DNA of 64,000 nucleotides from CAIVAT01 sp037133475 (GCA_037133475.1 JBAXOB010000013.1:1-64000); one strand, 5' to 3'; shown: positions 17,730 to 26,820, counted from the stretch's first letter. The notes: generated by a model not told the origin, from the letters alone. A program made the numbers and translations.

Positions 17730-18644
17730 TTATTTAGCGTCTAAAATAGTCTGGTACTTGGAACTGCTGGCCGGATCGATCTCCTTCATAATGTTGACAA
17801 CGGTGGTTTTTTCCATGGGGGCGACCCTTTGATCGCTGAAAATATTGATGATCTCATCCCTTTTGGCATCAAATATAAGCTGCAGGGCGTAGAGCCCGGG
17901 TTTTGCGTTATAGATACCCTGCAGCAGTTCGATTGCGGATGAAACGCTGGTTCTTCCCTGGTCCACCTTTTCATACATCTGGTCAAGACCCAGGTGATGG
18001 TATTTGTAGGAAAACTCTCTCAACCCTGAATTGGCGGCGTTCATGTAATTATTGTTCAGCCACCAGCGGTTTTTTTCACTTTCATAGGCTTTCCAACCGA
18101 CCTCTGCGGCATTCTGGGCGGAGGAGACGACCGTCTGTGCTTTTTCAAAGAAGGGTGTACCTCCGGAAGGGGAAAACGAATCAAAGTAAAAACCGAGAAC
18201 CGTATAGGAATAATAGGCCAGCAGGGCCGTGAGATTCGAGGAAAAGGTTCCGTCGGAAAAATCAAGCGGCTGGAATTCCACATAATGGAATTGGATATTT
18301 TTATCAATGGTGTTGAGCAAAACGGAATTATAGGCAGCATTGAGAACAGGCCTTCTGAGTACGACATTCATGGTGCCTTTAAACTCATCAACGCCCAGTC
18401 GTTCATTGATGGTGATCATGATGGTACATTCGATCCGTTCGCTCTCCCTTACATTATAGTTCGACCACTTGCGCGAATTGATAAATTCACGGATTGCATT
18501 CTGCATGGTTTCGTAGACCTTGCGTTCAGTCCCTTCAACCTTGGGAGTATTGATGGAAACCGAGCAGTTAAGCTCCTGGGCCTGCAGTCTCACCAGGGTG
18601 ATCAGGCAAAAAAGAGCGAACAGGATTGGTTTGATGCTGGCCAT
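17730..18644 (-). CDS. porD: PorD/DUF4835 family protein (T9SS-associated)
   Basis: Periplasmic protein of 304 residues with a signal peptide (cleavage after LVRLQAQ). Sequence such as ELNCSVSINTPKVEGT, WSNYNV near 60 and FHYVEFQPLDFSDGTFSSNLTALLAYY identifies the DUF4835 family, named PorD in the type IX secretion literature. The position between coaBC and recN is the usual one in Bacteroidota. T9SS relevance is supported by three proteins with T9SS sorting domains in this window. The start is 2 nt after the coaBC stop, suggesting translational coupling. The molecular role is less firmly known than that of core T9SS parts. Confidence 0.75.
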   Translation of the reverse strand: MASIKPILFALFCLITLVRLQAQELNCSVSINTPKVEGTERKVYETMQNAIREFINSRKWSNYNVRESERIECTIMITINERLGVDEFKGTMNVVLRRPVLNAAYNSVLLNTIDKNIQFHYVEFQPLDFSDGTFSSNLTALLAYYSYTVLGFYFDSFSPSGGTPFFEKAQTVVSSAQNAAEVGWKAYESEKNRWWLNNNYMNAANSGLREFSYKYHHLGLDQMYEKVDQGRTSVSSAIELLQGIYNAKPGLYALQLIFDAKRDEIINIFSDQRVAPMEKTTVVNIMKEIDPASSSKYQTILDAK

Positions 18645-18646
18645 GG

Positions 18647-19849
18647 CTATAATTTTCTATTTTTACAGATGATGTCAAGAATCTCTTCCGCAACTTCAGG
18701 TTTGGTTTTCAAAGTGCCGGGATACATCTTCTCATTTGAGTCGATGATCGTGATCTTATTGGTTTCGGTTCCAAAGCCGGCACCCTTCTCCGACAATGAA
18801 TTAAGGACAATGTAATCAAGATTTTTCCGGTGCAGCTTCCCTGTTGCATTCTCAGTCGCATGGTCGGTTTCGAGTGCAAAGCCAACCAATACCTGGTGCT
18901 GTGCCTTTATTTTGCCCATCTCCAGGAGTATATCCCGGGTCGGTGCAAGTTCCAGGGATAAGCCGGATTTGTTTTTCTTCAGTTTTGTCTTCGACGGAAC
19001 GGCAACCGTATAATCGGCCACGGCAGCCGCCATGATGACAATGTCGGACCGGGTAAATTCCTGCATGCAGGACTGGTACATCTCTTCAGCCGATTCAACC
19101 TCGATCCGCCTGATTCGTTCATTGCTGACCGGTATATGGATCGGGCCGGTGATCAGGACAACCTCTGCCCCTCTTCCGGCGGCTGCCAGGGCGAGGGATA
19201 CCCCCATGGTGCCTGTCGAAAAGTTGCCGATAAAACGCACCGGGTCAATCTTTTCGAAGGTCGGACCTGCTGTGATCAGGATTTTTTTTTTATTCAGCGG
19301 TAATTGCGCGGTAAAATGGTCCCGGATGACCTGCAAAATCCGTTCAGGCTCCTCCATCCGGCCCGGGCCGGAAAGTCCGCTGGCCAGTTCACCAACCTGC
19401 GGTTCAATGATATGGTTTCCGAATGATCCCAGTTTCCTGACGTTTTCCCGGGTTGAAGGATGCGCAAACATATCCAGGTCCATTGCGGGCGCAATAAAAA
19501 CCGGGCATTTTGCCGACAGGTAGGCCGTTATGACAAAATTATCGGCAATGCCGTTGACCATCTTTCCAAGGGTATTGGCCGTAACGGGTGCGAAAATCAT
19601 CAGGTCGGCCCATGAGCCCAGTTCTACATGGTTGTTCCACTCTCCCGTGCCCGTTTTGAACGGGTCGATGATGACCGGATGTTGGGAAAGGGTTGCCAGT
19701 GTAAGCGGGGTGACAAAATCTGTTGCAGCGGGGGTCATGATCACACGCACCTCCGCCCCTGCCCGGATAAGCAACCTGACAAGAAACGGAATTTTATATG
19801 CTGCGATACTGCCGGTAATTCCGACAACGATTTTCTTTCCTTTCAACAT
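18647..19849 (-). CDS. coaBC: Bifunctional phosphopantothenoylcysteine decarboxylase/synthetase
   Basis: Coenzyme A biosynthesis: the N-terminal CoaC flavoprotein decarboxylates PPC, and the C-terminal CoaB ligates cysteine to phosphopantothenate. The 400-residue length is typical. CoaC has GITGSIAAYK and catalytic His74 (NNHVELG), but two usual residues differ: PAMD (121-124) instead of PAMN, and Ser157 (LASGLSGPGRM) where the E. coli enzyme has its Cys. From memory the same pattern occurs in other Bacteroidota, so the enzyme is probably active with modified chemistry. CoaB begins near 185 (ILITAGPTFEKIDPVRF, NFSTGTMG). It starts 18 nt after rpoZ. Confidence 0.92.
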   Translation of the reverse strand: MLKGKKIVVGITGSIAAYKIPFLVRLLIRAGAEVRVIMTPAATDFVTPLTLATLSQHPVIIDPFKTGTGEWNNHVELGSWADLMIFAPVTANTLGKMVNGIADNFVITAYLSAKCPVFIAPAMDLDMFAHPSTRENVRKLGSFGNHIIEPQVGELASGLSGPGRMEEPERILQVIRDHFTAQLPLNKKKILITAGPTFEKIDPVRFIGNFSTGTMGVSLALAAAGRGAEVVLITGPIHIPVSNERIRRIEVESAEEMYQSCMQEFTRSDIVIMAAAVADYTVAVPSKTKLKKNKSGLSLELAPTRDILLEMGKIKAQHQVLVGFALETDHATENATGKLHRKNLDYIVLNSLSEKGAGFGTETNKITIIDSNEKMYPGTLKTKPEVAEEILDIICKNRKL

Positions 19850-19867
19850 GATCCGGCCAGATTGGGA

Positions 19868-20203
19868 TTAAAAATCCTCAGGTCTTTCCTTGTGCGGATT
19901 ACGAAAATAAACCTCGTTGTTAAGATATTCATGAATCGCAATCAGGGTGGGTTTTGGCAGGTGTTCGTAATACTTTGCGATTTCAATTTGTTCACGGTTC
20001 TCGAAAACCTCTTCGAGGTTATCGGTAGTGGTGGCAAATTCCGATAATTTCTGATTGAGTTCCTCCTTAATTTCAAGACCAATCTGGTTTGCCCGCTTGG
20101 AGATGACGGCAACAGTTTCATACATGTTGTTGGTACCTGCCGTAAAGTCCTCGATATTACGCGTAACCGCGTGCACATCCGTTTTTACCTTTTTATAATC
20201 CAT
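19868..20203 (-). CDS. rpoZ: RNA polymerase omega/Rpb6-like subunit
   Basis: Small RNA polymerase assembly subunit, 111 residues, of the Bacteroidota type, which looks more like Rpb6 than E. coli omega. The conserved core is NMYETVAVISKRANQIG (about 26-42), followed by an acidic helical segment and a C-terminal YFRNPHKERPEDF tail. The location between bamD and coaBC is the usual one. It is co-directional with bamD, 34 nt downstream. Confidence 0.85.
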   Translation of the reverse strand: MDYKKVKTDVHAVTRNIEDFTAGTNNMYETVAVISKRANQIGLEIKEELNQKLSEFATTTDNLEEVFENREQIEIAKYYEHLPKPTLIAIHEYLNNEVYFRNPHKERPEDF

Positions 20204-20237
20204 GATTATCCTGTATTTGTTATTGTATTCGCGTTAT

Positions 20238-21053
20238 TTACTTTTTTAGGTTTTTATTCTTGTATGCTTCCAGTTCTTTCTTTGACTTTGCCCTTAATTC
20301 AGTCGCTTCGGCAAGATATTTGCTGTTTGGAAACTGGGAAACGAAGTCGTTATAGGCTGTAACCACACCGGAATGACGGTCTTTCTGTCTTTCCATAATA
20401 CTCTCATTCGCGTACCTGTAATAGGATTTAACGATCAGGAACATAACTTCTTCCTTATGCTGGGATTCGGGGAAATCTTTCAAAATATTGGTAAAACCCT
20501 TGATGGAAGCTGCGTAATCATCCATCCTGTAATACATTTTCGAAATCTTGTAATCCTTCATTTCAAGTTTCACCCTCAACTTGTCTATCAGATCGTTGCA
20601 TTCAGAAACTCGTTTACTGGTGGGATAGGTATTCGTAAACAACTGCAGGTCTTTCAGTGCATCGTAGGTTGTGGTTTGATCAAGACTGTATTCCGGTGAA
20701 TTCTGGTAGTTGCAGAAAGCGCTCATATACAGGCACTCTTCCGATTCAGGGGTATTGGGGTAATTGGTGGCGTATCGTTTAAAATAATAGGATCCAAGCG
20801 TGTAGTCACGCTGGTTATAATAACAATAGGCGTAATAATAGGCGATTTTCTGGGCCTTTTCGGTAGCGCGCATGGCTCCGGCCAGCTGATCAAACAGCTG
20901 GAGGGCCCTTGAGTAGTCCTTTTTTTGGTATAATTTCACAGCAGCTTCATACTTTTCATCAACCGTGCCTTTTTTCAAGATCTTCTGGAAAGTACAGGAT
21001 GAAAATGAAAATAGCAAACCAAAAACGAATACAACGAGAACCCTATTTTTCAT
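20238..21053 (-). CDS. bamD: Outer-membrane assembly lipoprotein BamD
   Basis: Lipoprotein of the beta-barrel assembly machinery, 271 residues. The signal sequence ends in a lipobox with Cys20 (FSFSSC), so it is anchored to the outer membrane. Five TPR-like helical pairs follow (YSRALQLFDQL, YTLGSYYFKRYATNYPN, DALKDLQLFTNTYPTS, YAASIKGFTNILKDFPES, VTAYNDFVSQFPNSKY), the organisation expected for BamD. It is first in the bamD-rpoZ-coaBC-porD-recN series. A TAATTTTG match (21058-21065) is only 4 nt from the ATG, so either the mRNA is leaderless or the match is chance. Confidence 0.9.
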   Translation of the reverse strand: MKNRVLVVFVFGLLFSFSSCTFQKILKKGTVDEKYEAAVKLYQKKDYSRALQLFDQLAGAMRATEKAQKIAYYYAYCYYNQRDYTLGSYYFKRYATNYPNTPESEECLYMSAFCNYQNSPEYSLDQTTTYDALKDLQLFTNTYPTSKRVSECNDLIDKLRVKLEMKDYKISKMYYRMDDYAASIKGFTNILKDFPESQHKEEVMFLIVKSYYRYANESIMERQKDRHSGVVTAYNDFVSQFPNSKYLAEATELRAKSKKELEAYKNKNLKK

Positions 21054-21139
21054 GGTGCAAAATTACAACTTTTGATGGAAATATCATAATGTTCTCAATG
21101 AGTAACGGTTTCAAGTATGAAAAAGTATTTGTTTTTTGG

Positions 21140-21147
21140 TACTTTTG
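21140..21147 (+). promoter_or_regulatory. -7 box of oxoamine synthase operon
   Basis: TACTTTTG, 46 nt before the ATG at 21194, in an AT-rich run within the divergent bamD/oxoamine-synthase spacer. Confidence 0.45.
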
Positions 21148-21193
21148 CAGTTCAAAACACATTCATTTATCGTCTCACTAAATTTGTCAAGCC

Positions 21194-22447
21194 GTGGATC
21201 TTTTCGAAAAAGTATCGGGTAATATGGGGCCTCTTGGCCAGTTTGCCGATCAGGGGTATGGTTATTTTTATTTCCCAAAACTGGAAGGCGACATTTCAAA
21301 CCGCATGTATTTCCGTGGAAAACCCGTGCTCGTATGGAGCCTGAATAACTACCTGGGGTTAGCCAACCACCCGGAAGTCCGGAAAATTGATAAGGATGCT
21401 TCCGAGCAGTTCGGGCTTGCAGCGCCCATGGGCGCCCGCATGATGTCGGGCCAGAGCGATTATCACATACAGCTTGAACGCGAGCTTGCAGCGTTTGAGA
21501 ACAAGGAGGCCGCCTATCTCCTGAATTTCGGTTACATGGGCATGGTTTCCATCATCGATTCCCTGGTCGACCGCCACGACGTGGTGGTTTATGATTCCGA
21601 ATCCCATGCCTGTATCCTCGATGGTTTGCGGTTGCATATCGGGAAAAGATTCGTATTTCCGCATAATGATATGGATAAGTTTGAAAGCCAGATCAAACAT
21701 GCCCGGAAAGTTGCCGATGAAACCGGCGGCGGGATCCTTGTCATAACAGAAGGTGTTTTCGGTATGCCGGGCGACCTGGGAAACCTCAACGGGATTCTTG
21801 GTTTTAAAGACAAGTACGGGTTCCGTCTCCTGGTTGACGATGCGCATGGATTTGGCACCATGGGCGAAACAGGCGCCGGCACGAGCCAGGAACAAAAGGT
21901 GATGGATGGGGTGGATATCTACTTCGGTACCTTTGCCAAAGCGATGGCGGGTATCGGGGCCTTCGTTGCCAGCGAAAAACGGATCATCAAAGCGCTGACA
22001 TTCAACATGCGCTCGCAGATATTTGCAAAATCACTCCCGATGCCCATGGTTGTGGGCTCGTTAAAACGCCTTGATCTGATCAGGACACACCCTGAACTGC
22101 GTGAAAAACTATGGACCATCGTTAAAGCCCTGCAGTCAGGACTAAAGGAAAAAGGCTTCAACATTGGAAAGACCCAGTCGCCCGTCACGCCGGTGTTTCT
22201 CCAGGGGGGGGCCATCGAAGCAACCCAGATCATTGCCGACCTGCGCGAAAACTATGGTATCTTCTGCTCCATGGTTATTTACCCGGTCGTTCCCAAAGGG
22301 GTCATTATGCTGCGGCTGATACCGACCGCAGCTCATACCCTTGAAGATGTCGCCATTACGATCGATGCATTTTCCGACGTCCGGAAAAAACTGGATGAGG
22401 GTAAATATACCCTTGGAAGGATTCCTGATTTTGCCGATAAATTTTAA
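21194..22447 (+). CDS. PLP-dependent alpha-oxoamine synthase family enzyme
   Basis: Fold-type I PLP enzyme of 417 residues in the family of serine palmitoyltransferase, KBL and BioF, which condense an amino acid with an acyl-CoA. Visible are SLNNYLGLANHPEV (49-62), the PLP-stacking YDSESHAC (133-140), VDDAHGFGTMGETG (214-227) and the Schiff-base Lys249 (GTFAKAMAGIG). The long N-terminal YGYFYFPKLEGDISNRM (22-38) differs from classical Bacteroides Spt, so the substrate is uncertain: sphingoid-base, sulfonolipid (cysteate) or other acyl-amine chemistry are all possible. The stop is 3 nt from the start of a membrane protein gene, implying joint function. Confidence 0.8.
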   Translation: MDLFEKVSGNMGPLGQFADQGYGYFYFPKLEGDISNRMYFRGKPVLVWSLNNYLGLANHPEVRKIDKDASEQFGLAAPMGARMMSGQSDYHIQLERELAAFENKEAAYLLNFGYMGMVSIIDSLVDRHDVVVYDSESHACILDGLRLHIGKRFVFPHNDMDKFESQIKHARKVADETGGGILVITEGVFGMPGDLGNLNGILGFKDKYGFRLLVDDAHGFGTMGETGAGTSQEQKVMDGVDIYFGTFAKAMAGIGAFVASEKRIIKALTFNMRSQIFAKSLPMPMVVGSLKRLDLIRTHPELREKLWTIVKALQSGLKEKGFNIGKTQSPVTPVFLQGGAIEATQIIADLRENYGIFCSMVIYPVVPKGVIMLRLIPTAAHTLEDVAITIDAFSDVRKKLDEGKYTLGRIPDFADKF

Positions 22448-22450
22448 ACG

Positions 22451-23380
22451 ATGCCCGATCGCCCCCTTGTCCAGCACAGCAAATATTACATAGCCTACCG
22501 CAAGCTCCGCTACCTGGCTCACCGGGGGACCCTGTTTTCTTTACCACAGTATGACAGGAACCTCCATCCCGATTTTCCAAAAGGAACCTTCTCGATCATT
22601 TCGGTCAATTCCTTTTTCATGTTCCTGCTCGCCTACCTGATCATCTATACGCTGCACCTTTTCATAACTGCAGGTACAGCGCTGCTGTTCGACATTCCCG
22701 TTGTCATCTATTATAAGGATGTTGATTTCCTGATACGGGGAATTGACTGGACCACCGATATGGTTACCGGGGTTTTCAGTGCCGGGCCGATATCCATGGT
22801 GGTACTCTCCCTGCTGTTGCTGATCCTTTATATCGCTGTTGCCACTGAAACCGGCATCCTGCGCCTGCTGGTGCTTTGGATGATTTTCCATTCACTGACC
22901 AGGTTCTTCGGGGAACTGCTGGTCGGGGCAGTCATGGGAAAGGGATTCGGCTATGTATTCCTCTATATGTTTGTCCTTGATACGAGCAAGGTAGTCCTGT
23001 CAATACTGGTCTTTGTGGCCATGTTCACCATCGGCCTGCTGGTCTTCCAGCTTTTTTTATATTCGTCCAATATCTATTTCAACGATCTGCGCAAGTCCTA
23101 CCGGTTACAATTTATCCTCAGCCAGTTTTTTATTCCTTTTTTCCTCGGAAATATCATTATCCTGCTGATTAAAATCCCATCTTTCAGCTATTTCGATGCC
23201 ACTTTGAACATTACCGGCATCCTTATCCTGATCCCCCTGCTGGTTCGCAGCGTAGGCTTCCAGGATATGTATTTCGATGAAGAACCAAGGGTAATTAAAA
23301 TGAGGATGAGCATGATCGTGGTGACCATCGTCTCATTGGTACTCTTCAGGGTTATCTTTGGAATAGGAGTCCGGCTGTAA
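22451..23380 (+). CDS. Polytopic membrane protein, unknown function
   Basis: A 309-residue protein with a short basic cytoplasmic-looking N-terminus (YRKLRYLAHRG) and about six or seven hydrophobic helices (for example FMFLLAYLIIYTLHLFI, VVLSLLLLILYIAV, LSILVFVAMFTIGLLVF, NIIILLIK and the final VVTIVSLVLFRVIFGIG). No transporter, acyltransferase or protease motif was recognised. It follows the oxoamine synthase with a 3-nt gap, so the pair is almost certainly co-translated. A lipid-modifying or lipid-transport role is a guess from context only. It is convergent with the M14 peptidase gene. Confidence 0.7.
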   Translation: MPDRPLVQHSKYYIAYRKLRYLAHRGTLFSLPQYDRNLHPDFPKGTFSIISVNSFFMFLLAYLIIYTLHLFITAGTALLFDIPVVIYYKDVDFLIRGIDWTTDMVTGVFSAGPISMVVLSLLLLILYIAVATETGILRLLVLWMIFHSLTRFFGELLVGAVMGKGFGYVFLYMFVLDTSKVVLSILVFVAMFTIGLLVFQLFLYSSNIYFNDLRKSYRLQFILSQFFIPFFLGNIIILLIKIPSFSYFDATLNITGILILIPLLVRSVGFQDMYFDEEPRVIKMRMSMIVVTIVSLVLFRVIFGIGVRL

Positions 23381-23392
23381 CATGCCGTGATT

Positions 23393-25123
23393 CTAGTATC
23401 GGATGACCAGCTTATCCACGTAAATTTTGCTCCCCGCCTGAATTCTCACCAGGTAAATTCCGGGTAAAATTCCGGGAACACTGATCTCTGCCGACTTCCT
23501 GTCGGTACCCGGGTCAATCGCCGATGTATAGATCACCCTGCCCAGCGTATTGGTCACTTCGACAAGGACGGTTGTGGCGGAACCTTCGGGCAGGACAAGT
23601 CTGAAACTTCCCTCCGACGGATTCGGGTAGATCATCCCCGTGCTGATCGCCTTATCCTGCAGTCCATAGGAAAGAGGCTTAAGCTGAACATTCAGGCTTG
23701 TGGTGTTCCATTTGGTCACTGTCACATTACTGATGGTCTTGGGAAAATACCCTGTCGCAGAAAAGGTTACGTTGTAGCTGCCTTCTGCAATGGGTCTTGC
23801 ATAAAACCCCGATGGCAGTGAGGAGTAAACCTCCGAAAAATCCATATCATGTAAGGCAATGTAAACCTTTGCCGCCAGGGGCAGCCCTGTCGCGGTATCG
23901 GTCACAATGCCGTTGAAGCCATAATGCGTTTCGGTTATATAGTTGAGAAAGGTATGGTAATTATAGTTCCAGTAAGTAATTAACTGATTGGCAGGAAGTG
24001 TTTTGTTGTATGATAGTTCAACCGTTACTTCACGACAATTGTGAAAATAGTTCATATAGTCCTGGCGGCCGCCATTCAATTCGTACCATGCGTATCCGTT
24101 GGTAATACCATTCATTTCGTCGGTGAAGTATCCCGACGGGCTGTATTTATGAACGGTATCGGCCCATTCACGGCCTACAAACTGCCACCATGCATCATCG
24201 GCAGCTAACTTGGGCCAGGTATCCCAGGGATAGTTAAAAACCTCCGAGCCGCCGTGAAAATTGGCGCTCATGGTAAAATGGTTTACAGCGGCGTAGGCCA
24301 TCCAGGCCTGGGTTTCAGCCTGCCAGGCATTGCCGTCGGGGTGCTGCCCGACTTTCGGGTCAGGGTAATTACGGTTCAGATCAATGCCATTGGCATTATA
24401 CCGCTGGGAGCCAAGAACGCTGCCGTTGCCACCGTGGTAGGTCCCGTCGGGGTTGGCAAGCGGATTGATAAAGATCGCCGTTGTGTTGACCATATTGGTA
24501 ATGGCAGGATCGGTGCCGTAATTTGACAACAGGTAGTCGATCAGGTGCAGCATCAGCACATAGCCGGTGGTTTCATCACCATGGATACTGGAGGTGTACA
24601 GCAGTTCAGGTTCCGCCTCATCCTGGTTTACATTGTTGCTGATCTTGACTGCCAGGATCAACCGGCCCTGAACCGTGGTCCCTACCGTATCAAGCCTGCA
24701 GATGGCCGGATGTGCAGCAGCGAAACCAACCATGTCGCTGACATATTGGTCATAGGTAGGATAAGCATCCCAGGTCGTGGCATTCAAAGGTCTTTTAGTG
24801 GAGCCATAGGGATTCACCTCCATTTCGGTCAATAAACTCCCCGGATGCGGCAATAGTGTATAAACCAGGTTCTTACTCAGAAATGCAGTGAATTCTTTCC
24901 GGTTGGCATAAGCAAAAAGTTCATTACCCTTCACCCTGTCGATTGAAATTATCCTGGTAAGATTCTGAATATCCGACCTGTCGTGGATCGTACATTTAAA
25001 ATATACCTCCTGGCTTTTCCCGAACAAACTGTCCAACACCTCTCTCCCGGATGTTTGTCCAAAGCTGGTTAACGACAGGCAGCCCAAAACCAGGATGATC
25101 GTTGCGTGTAAAAACTGTTTCAT
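23393..25123 (-). CDS. Secreted M14 zinc carboxypeptidase with T9SS sorting domain
   Basis: A 576-residue exported metallopeptidase. The start at 25123 yields a signal peptide ending TSFGQ. The M14 catalytic domain shows the HxxE zinc pair (SSIHGDETTG), NPDGT and DLNRNYPD (substrate Arg), the third zinc ligand in ANFHGGSEVFNYPWDT and the catalytic Glu in REVTVELSYNK. A carboxypeptidase-regulatory-like beta-sandwich follows (GIVTDTATGLPLAAKVYI), then a type A T9SS C-terminal domain (IYPNPSEGSF ... GIYLVRIQ ... KLVIRY). The product is expected on the cell surface or in the medium. It lies 4 nt after dapA. Confidence 0.92.
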   Translation of the reverse strand: MKQFLHATIILVLGCLSLTSFGQTSGREVLDSLFGKSQEVYFKCTIHDRSDIQNLTRIISIDRVKGNELFAYANRKEFTAFLSKNLVYTLLPHPGSLLTEMEVNPYGSTKRPLNATTWDAYPTYDQYVSDMVGFAAAHPAICRLDTVGTTVQGRLILAVKISNNVNQDEAEPELLYTSSIHGDETTGYVLMLHLIDYLLSNYGTDPAITNMVNTTAIFINPLANPDGTYHGGNGSVLGSQRYNANGIDLNRNYPDPKVGQHPDGNAWQAETQAWMAYAAVNHFTMSANFHGGSEVFNYPWDTWPKLAADDAWWQFVGREWADTVHKYSPSGYFTDEMNGITNGYAWYELNGGRQDYMNYFHNCREVTVELSYNKTLPANQLITYWNYNYHTFLNYITETHYGFNGIVTDTATGLPLAAKVYIALHDMDFSEVYSSLPSGFYARPIAEGSYNVTFSATGYFPKTISNVTVTKWNTTSLNVQLKPLSYGLQDKAISTGMIYPNPSEGSFRLVLPEGSATTVLVEVTNTLGRVIYTSAIDPGTDRKSAEISVPGILPGIYLVRIQAGSKIYVDKLVIRY

Positions 25124-25127
25124 AGGA

Positions 25128-26018
25128 CTATTCAAATTGGTCAATTAGTTTTTTAATCCGTGAATAAATCTCGTGATTGACCGGAACCAGCGGCAATCGC
25201 AGGTAGTTGCTGCATAATTTTTTAATTTCCAGTGCGGCCTTTATCCCGGCCGGGCTTCCGTCGGCAAAGAGAGCGTTGGTAAAGTCGAGAAGCCTGTAAT
25301 GAAGCACGCTGGCTGCTTTGAATTTCCCGGCTAACCCAAGGCTTACCATTTCAGAAAATTCCCTGGGGTAGGCATTGGCCGTGACCGAGATCACTCCGTC
25401 GGCCCCGATGGCAAGCAACGGCAGGGTGATCCCGTCGTCGCCCGACAGGACCAGGAAATCGTCAGGCCGGTTTTTGATCACCTGGCCGATCTGGTCAAAA
25501 TTGCCGGAAGCCTCTTTAATTCCCACGATGTTAGGGCAGTCGGCTGCCAGGCGCAGCGTGGTGGCGGCGCTTATGTTGCTGGCTGTGCGACCTGGCACCG
25601 TGTACAGGATCACCGGGACGGGACTTGATTCGGCGATAATCTTATAATGCTGGTAGATCCCCTCCTGCTGCGGCTTGGTGTAATAGGGGCATACCGACAG
25701 GATCGCATCCACGCCGTTGAAAGGGGTTCCGTGTATGGAAACCACCACTTCGGCCGTGCTGTTCCCGCCGATCCCGATCACCAGCGGCACCCTTTTGGCG
25801 ATTGCCGAAACGGAAAACTCAATCAGCGCTTTCTTTTCATTTTTCAGGATGGTGGAGGACTCTCCCGTGGTGCCCAGGGCGACAATAAAATTAACGCCCC
25901 CTTCGATGGCATGGTTGATAATCCGTTCATATGCATCGAAATCAATGGCTCCCGATTTTTTAAAGGGAGTGACAATAGCCATTCCGGTCCCTTTGAAGTC
26001 TTTATACCCTTTTCGCAT
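25128..26018 (-). CDS. dapA: 4-hydroxy-tetrahydrodipicolinate synthase
   Basis: First committed enzyme of the diaminopimelate/lysine pathway, condensing pyruvate with aspartate semialdehyde. At 296 residues it is the usual size. Schiff-base Lys168 (VGIKEASG), Tyr139 (ILYTVPGRT), and the GTTGESSTI substrate loop (49-57) are all present. The start at 26018 overlaps the preceding DUF6913 gene by 17 nt, and the M14 gene follows 4 nt after the stop, so the three form a tight operon. Confidence 0.93.
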   Translation of the reverse strand: MRKGYKDFKGTGMAIVTPFKKSGAIDFDAYERIINHAIEGGVNFIVALGTTGESSTILKNEKKALIEFSVSAIAKRVPLVIGIGGNSTAEVVVSIHGTPFNGVDAILSVCPYYTKPQQEGIYQHYKIIAESSPVPVILYTVPGRTASNISAATTLRLAADCPNIVGIKEASGNFDQIGQVIKNRPDDFLVLSGDDGITLPLLAIGADGVISVTANAYPREFSEMVSLGLAGKFKAASVLHYRLLDFTNALFADGSPAGIKAALEIKKLCSNYLRLPLVPVNHEIYSRIKKLIDQFE

Positions 26019-26556
26019 GAGGATGAATAATTGTAAGGTAATGCTGTATTTGTCCGAGATAATCAGCGGTAGTCATGGTTGGTTTCATATCAATCATCAG
26101 GTCGTAATACTCCGTATTCTCTTCCGAGAATTTTCCAACCCTCAGTAAGGCATTGGAGAGACCCGAGATATATTTCAACGGGAAATTATCCTGCATGCTC
26201 AGGTCGATCAACAGGTCAAACTCCTTTTCAATAAAGTCGCGAACCTGCGTGTGGATTGGTTTATAAAACCAGGTCAGGTCGCGCCTCGAAAAGAAATCAT
26301 AGGAAATTTTTGGTAAAAACCGCTGGATCAGGTTTTTATTTTTAACAAATCCCAAGGCCTTCACCTCCTTGTGCTTACCCTGCAGCTGGGAAACGAACTC
26401 CGATACAAAATCATAATCGGGAACCTCATCCAGGGTGTACAGAATACCAATGCGTTTGGCATCCTGCAGGCTGGTCATTTTACACTGACGGGCCGACTGC
26501 GACTGTTCTTTTTTGAAATAATACTGACCAATTCTGATCCTGAGATTATGAAACAT
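26002..26556 (-). CDS. DUF6913 family protein
   Basis: A 184-residue soluble protein of a Bacteroidota-restricted family that I believe is DUF6913. Recognisable stretches are ARQCKMTSLQDAKRIGILY, LGFVKNKNLIQRF, FFSRRDLTWFYKP and FDLLIDLSMQDNFPL. There is no signal peptide and the function is unknown. It is first in a transcript with dapA, whose start codon lies inside its last 17 nt; the pairing suggests a conserved but undefined connection with dapA expression or lysine metabolism. Confidence 0.7.
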   Translation of the reverse strand: MFHNLRIRIGQYYFKKEQSQSARQCKMTSLQDAKRIGILYTLDEVPDYDFVSEFVSQLQGKHKEVKALGFVKNKNLIQRFLPKISYDFFSRRDLTWFYKPIHTQVRDFIEKEFDLLIDLSMQDNFPLKYISGLSNALLRVGKFSEENTEYYDLMIDMKPTMTTADYLGQIQHYLTIIHPHAKRV

Positions 26557-26592
26557 AACTTTCAGTTATTTTTAAAATATAAACTGATCCTG

Positions 26593-26600
26593 CAAAGTTA
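26593..26600 (-). promoter_or_regulatory. -7 box of DUF6913-dapA-M14 operon
   Basis: TAACTTTG on the minus strand, 37 nt upstream of the ATG at 26556. Confidence 0.45.
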
Positions 26601-26780
26601 CTCAATACTGGTTAACGATGCAAGAATCACGGCAATAACTTACAAACGCATCCCTGTCCGGATAAGTATGATTCAAATGTTAATAATCTGGAAAATATGC
26701 AATAAAGGCAGGTTGTTTCTGTATCTGGCCTTATGATGAAGTTGAAGTTGGTGATAAATTGTTAAATATTAAAGATATAA

Positions 26781-26820
26781 CCACAATGGCACAATGAAGG
26801 CACAAAGGCCACAAAGGAAG
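26781..26820 (+). repeat. CACAAWGG intergenic repeat cluster, copy 1
   Basis: Four tandem, imperfect 9-11-bp units of the type CACAATGG / CACAAAGG, preceded by AAC. A second, related cluster lies in the opposite orientation at 53224-53260. The low-complexity, gene-free setting suggests a dispersed intergenic repeat of this genome. Confidence 0.5.
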
